A DNA stretch of 64,000 nucleotides. It comes from Polycladidibacter hongkongensis. Lineage in GTDB: Bacteria; Pseudomonadota; Alphaproteobacteria; Rhizobiales; Stappiaceae. Under the pieces are notes generated by a model. It saw only the letters and a list, made by a program, of their open reading frames with translations. It searched no databases and was not told the origin of the DNA. This document shows positions 60,886 through 64,000 of the stretch, piece after piece. The stretch's first letter is position 1. Each line of letters begins with the position of its first letter. Position numbers and translations under genes: made by a program. The stretch covers positions 345,034 to 409,033 of the forward strand of contig NZ_LLWC01000036.1 of assembly GCF_001561995.1 (NCBI RefSeq), in the 5' to 3' direction.

Positions 60886-61146
60886 GGTTAAGGTGCTGCA
60901 AAAATCAGCGCATAGTTGCACAATTTTTTGTCGTGATTAAAAACTAAACTTTACCGTGTGGCAGATTATCATTTTTGCTGCAAAACTGTGCATCTTCAGA
61001 GGCAGCCTTACAATTCCCCTTAGTTTTCATAGTGTTATAAAGCTCAGGAGTTTGAAGCCTGCTTTTTTTGAGAAAAGAAGGTTTGCCTCACTCGTGCAAC
61101 TACGGATAGGGTGGAGTGCTTTTGTTTCCTATGAGGATTTTCATTG

Positions 61147-62094
61147 ATGACAGCCAGCGTCCCCATGCCTTTGCCCGCATCAATTGACGAGACTTTGCAG
61201 CTGTTGGAGGGGCAAGGCTATGTCGCTGATCGCGCACTTGCGACAACTGTTTTCTTGTGTTTGCGCATGCAGCGGCCTTTGTTTCTTGAAGGGGAGGCCG
61301 GAACTGGCAAAACAGAAGTGGCCAAAATACTGGCGGCTGCACTGAACAGGCCTTTGATCCGCCTGCAGTGCTATGAGGGGCTCGATGTTGCGCAGGCCGT
61401 CTATGAATGGAACTATCCTGCGCAGCTGTTGCATTTGCGTGTGGCGGAGGCGCGGCAGGAGACGAAGACGCAGGGCTTTGAGGACGAATTGTTTTCGCCG
61501 CGTTTTCTCATCAAGCGCCCCGTGCTACAGGCCCTTGAGACGCGTGAGCAAGGGGCGCCCATTTTTCTAATTGATGAGCTGGACCGGGCAGATGAGGCTT
61601 TTGAAGCCTATTTGCTTGAGGTACTGGCGGATAACCAAGTCACCATTCCCGAAATCGGGCGCATTGAGGCGGAAGAACCACCGATTACCCTTATTACCGG
61701 CAACCGCACGCGCGAGGTTCACGACGCGTTGAAACGGCGCTGCCTTTACCATTGGGTGGATTATCCTGATTTTGAGCGCGAATTGCAGATTGTTGAACAG
61801 GCATTGCCGGGAATTAATGCAGCGCTTGCCCGCGCCGTGGTGCATTTCGTCCAGTCCCTGCGCGAGGATGAGGGTTTGTTTAAGCGGCCGGGGATTGCTG
61901 AAACGCTAGATTGGGCGGCGGCGCTGATAGAACTGGATGCGGTGGCCCTTACGCCAGAGCTTGCCGAGCTCTCTTTGGGAGCATTGCTTAAGTACCAAGA
62001 AGACATCACCGCCATTCGCGGCAAGCGCGCTGCGACCCTATTAGAAGAAATTGAGGGCAAGCTGGCGACAGAGCTGAACGCAGCACAAGGCTAG
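61147..62094 (+). CDS. MoxR-family AAA+ ATPase
   Basis: Cytosolic ATPase of 315 residues thought to act as a chaperone for metalloenzyme or complex assembly. Walker A GEAGTGKTE (about 47-55), LIRLQCYEGLDVAQAVYEWNYPAQLL typical of the MoxR CoxD-like branch, Walker B FLIDELDRADE, sensor 1 TGNRTREVHDALKRRC. The ATG at 61147 is preferred to the TTG at 61144. Paired with a VWA protein 3 bp downstream; no CO dehydrogenase or other client gene is near. Confidence 0.93.
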   Translation: MTASVPMPLPASIDETLQLLEGQGYVADRALATTVFLCLRMQRPLFLEGEAGTGKTEVAKILAAALNRPLIRLQCYEGLDVAQAVYEWNYPAQLLHLRVAEARQETKTQGFEDELFSPRFLIKRPVLQALETREQGAPIFLIDELDRADEAFEAYLLEVLADNQVTIPEIGRIEAEEPPITLITGNRTREVHDALKRRCLYHWVDYPDFERELQIVEQALPGINAALARAVVHFVQSLREDEGLFKRPGIAETLDWAAALIELDAVALTPELAELSLGALLKYQEDITAIRGKRAATLLEEIEGKLATELNAAQG

Positions 62095-62097
62095 GCT

Positions 62098-63249
62098 ATG
62101 GCAGAAGCAGAGGGCCAGCTGGCAACCAATATGGTGTTGTTTTCGCAAGCGTTGAAGCGGGCAGGCTTACCAAGTAGCAGCGCCTCTACTCAAAACGCTT
62201 TGCAGGCAGTGCTGCTGAGCGGCGTTGGCAAAAAGCAGGATTTCTACTGGTGCTTACACGCCTGCTTTGTGCGCCAGCGCGCTGATAGCGAGGTTTTTGC
62301 CCAGGTCTTTATGCGCTTTTGGCAGAAAAAGGGCTTGCTTGAAAAACTGCTGGCGCTTCTCAGCCCGCAAGCACCTGAGAAAGCAAGACGAGCTGAAAAA
62401 GAGGCTGCCGGAGCGCGGCGCGCACGCGAGGCGCTGGCCTCGCCTCGCCAAGATGAACATAAAAAGGAGGAGGTGCAGTTAGAAGCGGAGCTGAGCGCCT
62501 CTGAACTAAAGCGCTTTCATACTAAAGATTTTGGAAGCATGAGTGCTGAGGAAATTGCCCATGCGAAGAAGGCAATTGCCAACTTGGTTTTACCTTTTGG
62601 CATGAAGTCGAGCAAGCGCAAACAAGTTGCCAACCAAGGGGCATTGGCGATACGACACAGTTTGCGCGGGGCCATGGCTTGTCACGGGGAGTTGCTAGAT
62701 CTCAAAAGACTCAAGCCACGCATAGAACCGCGCCCTGTTGTGGTTCTTTGCGATATCTCCGGCAGCGTCGCTGGTTATTCGCGCATGTTCTTACACTTCC
62801 TGCATGCATTGGGGCAGCAACGGCGAGTGCACACTTTTTTATTTGGCACCGAACTGGTGAACGTTTCCCGATGCTTACGGGAGAAAGACATTGATCATGC
62901 GTTGCAACTCACAAGCAAAGCGACGCAGGACTGGCAAGGGGGAACTCAAATAGGCCACGCCCTCCAGCAGTTTAACAGAAAATGGAGAGGCAGAACTCTA
63001 AGCGGCGGGCCGCTGGTGTTGTTTCTATCGGACGGGTTGGAGCGCGGTGTCCCTGAGCGGCTCGGGCTGGAAATGGCAATGCTACAACGAAGTGCGCATA
63101 AGGTGATCTGGCTAAACCCACTGCTCAGTTACGAAGACTTCGAACCCAAAGCACGTGGGATTAAAGAGCTACTGCCTTTTACTGACTTGTTTTTGCCAAT
63201 CCACAATCTGCGTTCTGTCACTGATTTAGCTCGGCATTTATCAAAGTAG
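62098..63249 (+). CDS. VWA-domain protein, CoxE-like
   Basis: Protein of 383 residues. N-terminal helical region (1-95), a charged Ala/Glu/Arg/Lys-rich linker (about 95-150), then a CoxE-type VWA domain (about 210-380). The metal-ion adhesion site is complete: DISGSVAGYSR (DxSxS), GGTQIG (Thr) and LSDGLERG (Asp). MoxR/VWA pairs work together, ATP use by MoxR being coupled to metal insertion or remodelling of a client. Starts 3 bp after the MoxR gene. Client unknown. Confidence 0.9.
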   Translation: MAEAEGQLATNMVLFSQALKRAGLPSSSASTQNALQAVLLSGVGKKQDFYWCLHACFVRQRADSEVFAQVFMRFWQKKGLLEKLLALLSPQAPEKARRAEKEAAGARRAREALASPRQDEHKKEEVQLEAELSASELKRFHTKDFGSMSAEEIAHAKKAIANLVLPFGMKSSKRKQVANQGALAIRHSLRGAMACHGELLDLKRLKPRIEPRPVVVLCDISGSVAGYSRMFLHFLHALGQQRRVHTFLFGTELVNVSRCLREKDIDHALQLTSKATQDWQGGTQIGHALQQFNRKWRGRTLSGGPLVLFLSDGLERGVPERLGLEMAMLQRSAHKVIWLNPLLSYEDFEPKARGIKELLPFTDLFLPIHNLRSVTDLARHLSK

Positions 63250-63596
63250 TCGCATTTTTGTCTGTTAACCGGGCTGAGGAATGAGGGTGGTTTTGTGACT
63301 GTTGTGCGCGAGGTTTTTGTCTACGTACGGTGGGTTTTGGGAAGTTTTGGTGTCGGCGCTTATGCGCCTTTGCTTTGGAGCTATTGAGATGGCTGTATTT
63401 AGCGCGAGCGTTTTTGCCGGGCTTTTTTAGCTTTTTGCTTTGCGCGGTGGGTCAGTGATGTTTTGATTTTGACGCGTGGAGGTAGTGCTTTGCCGTTGCG
63501 TTTTGGGCATTGGCATATGCAGTGTGTATTTGGAGATGCTTTGGGAGGTTTTTATGTGTTTGTTTGAATTTGAAGTGTGTGTGTGAGGTTATCATG
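63250..63596. other. 347-bp non-coding region with strong strand bias (G+T on plus strand)
   Basis: Lies downstream of the 5S rRNA gene (leftward transcript) and downstream of the VWA gene (rightward). The plus strand is strikingly rich in G and T, with runs such as TTTTTGCC, GGGCTTTTTTAGC and TTTTTGC; the minus-strand rRNA transcript would therefore be C+A rich and little structured, which suits Rho-dependent termination. No tRNA, no clean intrinsic terminator for the leftward rRNA transcript, and no gene seen. Confidence 0.5.
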
Positions 63597-63710
63597 TCCG
63601 GCGGCGCCCTACTCTCCCGCGTCTTAAGACGAAGTACCATTGGCGCAGGGGCGTTTCACTTCCGAGTTCGGGATGGGATCGGGTGGGGGCGCCCCGCCAT
63701 AGCCACCGGA
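63597..63710 (-). rRNA. rrf: 5S ribosomal RNA
   Basis: Read leftwards the sequence has the 5S landmarks in order: 5' stem TCCGGTGGC pairing with the 3' GCCGCCGGA, loop B/C CCGATCCCATCCCGAACTCG, GAAGTGAAACGCC, GCGCCAATGGTACT and GGGAGAGTAGG. About 114 nt, normal for an alphaproteobacterium. As last gene of a 16S-23S-5S operon, the 23S gene should lie to the right, beyond the window. Confidence 0.95.
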
Positions 63711-63740
63711 CAGGAAAACCTCACTTGAACTGGTCATTTT

Positions 63741-63950
63741 ATTTGCGCGTAGCTGTAACATTCATTGCTTTGGCTTCGAATGCGCTACACGGCGTTATTT
63801 GCGCGTAGCTTTAACATTCATTGCTTTGGCTTCGAATGCGCTACACGGCGTTGTTTGCGCGTAGCTGTAACATTCATTGCTTTGGCTTCGAATGCGCTAC
63901 ACGGCGTTGTTTGCGCGTAGTTTTGTCATTCTTGGTTGAGCATTGAATGT
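63741..63950. repeat. 56-bp tandem repeat beside the 5S gene (three full copies plus a degenerate fourth)
   Basis: Period 56 bp: GCGCGTAG recurs at 63745, 63801, 63857 and 63913. The first three units differ at only one or two positions; the fourth diverges after about 15 bp but keeps scattered identity to GAATGTGCTAC. Each unit is itself an inverted repeat (GTAGC...ATTC...GAAT..GCTAC), so the transcript could form a row of hairpins. In the rRNA operon this is the 23S-5S spacer. Confidence 0.85.
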
Positions 63951-64000
63951 GCTACTGGTGTTTTGTTATACAAGCATGTTTTTTGTTTGTTTGTGATTAT

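Noticed and set aside
63250..63596. tRNA gene (for example tRNA-fMet) downstream of 5S
   Set aside because: No T-loop or acceptor-stem sequence could be found on either strand.
63741..63950. Possible CRISPR array
   Set aside because: The 56-bp units abut one another with no variable spacers between them and no cas gene is present; it is a plain tandem repeat.

Overview
The window looks like chromosomal DNA of a free-living, metabolically versatile alphaproteobacterium, most likely a Hyphomicrobiales (Rhizobiales) relative of marine or host-associated type. This rests on the set of genes and sites: many binding-protein-dependent transporters (amino-acid ABC, TRAP, sugar ABC, siderophore ABC, urea ABC), LysR regulators around a DUF1127 gene, iron-control boxes of rhizobial type, FNR-type boxes and an alphaproteobacterial-style 5S rRNA. 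No phage, plasmid, IS element or CRISPR array was seen. The genus cannot be fixed from sequence reading alone.

Layout. 1-1.2 kb: end of an amino-acid ABC system. 1.6-3.8 kb: Na+/phosphate symporter and an EamA exporter. 3.8-6.4 kb: two similar LysR regulators flanking a DUF1127 gene, with a candidate sRNA divergent from the second LysR. 6.4-11.7 kb: class III adenylate cyclase, rsmE, xseA and an NAD-dependent epimerase. 11.8-15.8 kb: TRAP transporter with a TetR regulator. 16-22 kb: small membrane protein, FNR-boxed universal stress protein, an acyl-CoA synthetase-like/GNAT fusion (Pat type) and a ThDP enzyme. 22.4-28.3 kb: feoABC iron(II) uptake, then a cyanide-insensitive-type cytochrome bd oxidase with a 54-residue third subunit. 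28.3-32.4 kb: GntR regulator divergent from uxaA-uxaB (hexuronate catabolism). 32.5-35.7 kb: CpdA-like phosphoesterase, sulfatase-superfamily hydrolase, GNAT. 35.7-44.5 kb: a sugar ABC operon followed by two Gfo/Idh oxidoreductases and two sugar isomerase/epimerase-family proteins, under a twin LacI-type operator. 44.5-45.3 kb: gene-poor. 45.4-49.2 kb: ferric-siderophore ABC uptake behind an IRO-like box. 49.3-60.8 kb: one long urea operon, urtABCDE-ureDAB-lysE-ureCEFG, read leftwards from a textbook sigma-54 promoter. 61.1-63.2 kb: MoxR AAA+ ATPase with a CoxE-like VWA protein. 63.6-64 kb: 5S rRNA (minus strand) next to a 56-bp tandem repeat that should lie in the 23S-5S spacer.

How it fits together. 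The urea operon couples high-affinity import to hydrolysis under nitrogen control; FNR boxes before usp and feoAB tie those units to oxygen limitation; iron boxes tie feo and the siderophore operon to iron status. The parts that reward a closer look are the LysR/DUF1127/sRNA module, the four-enzyme sugar route, the LysE-family gene inside the urease genes, the in-frame rsmE/cyclase junction without a normal start codon, hairpins that cover ribosome binding sites, and the rRNA spacer repeat. I found no clearly unprecedented multi-gene defence or biosynthetic system.
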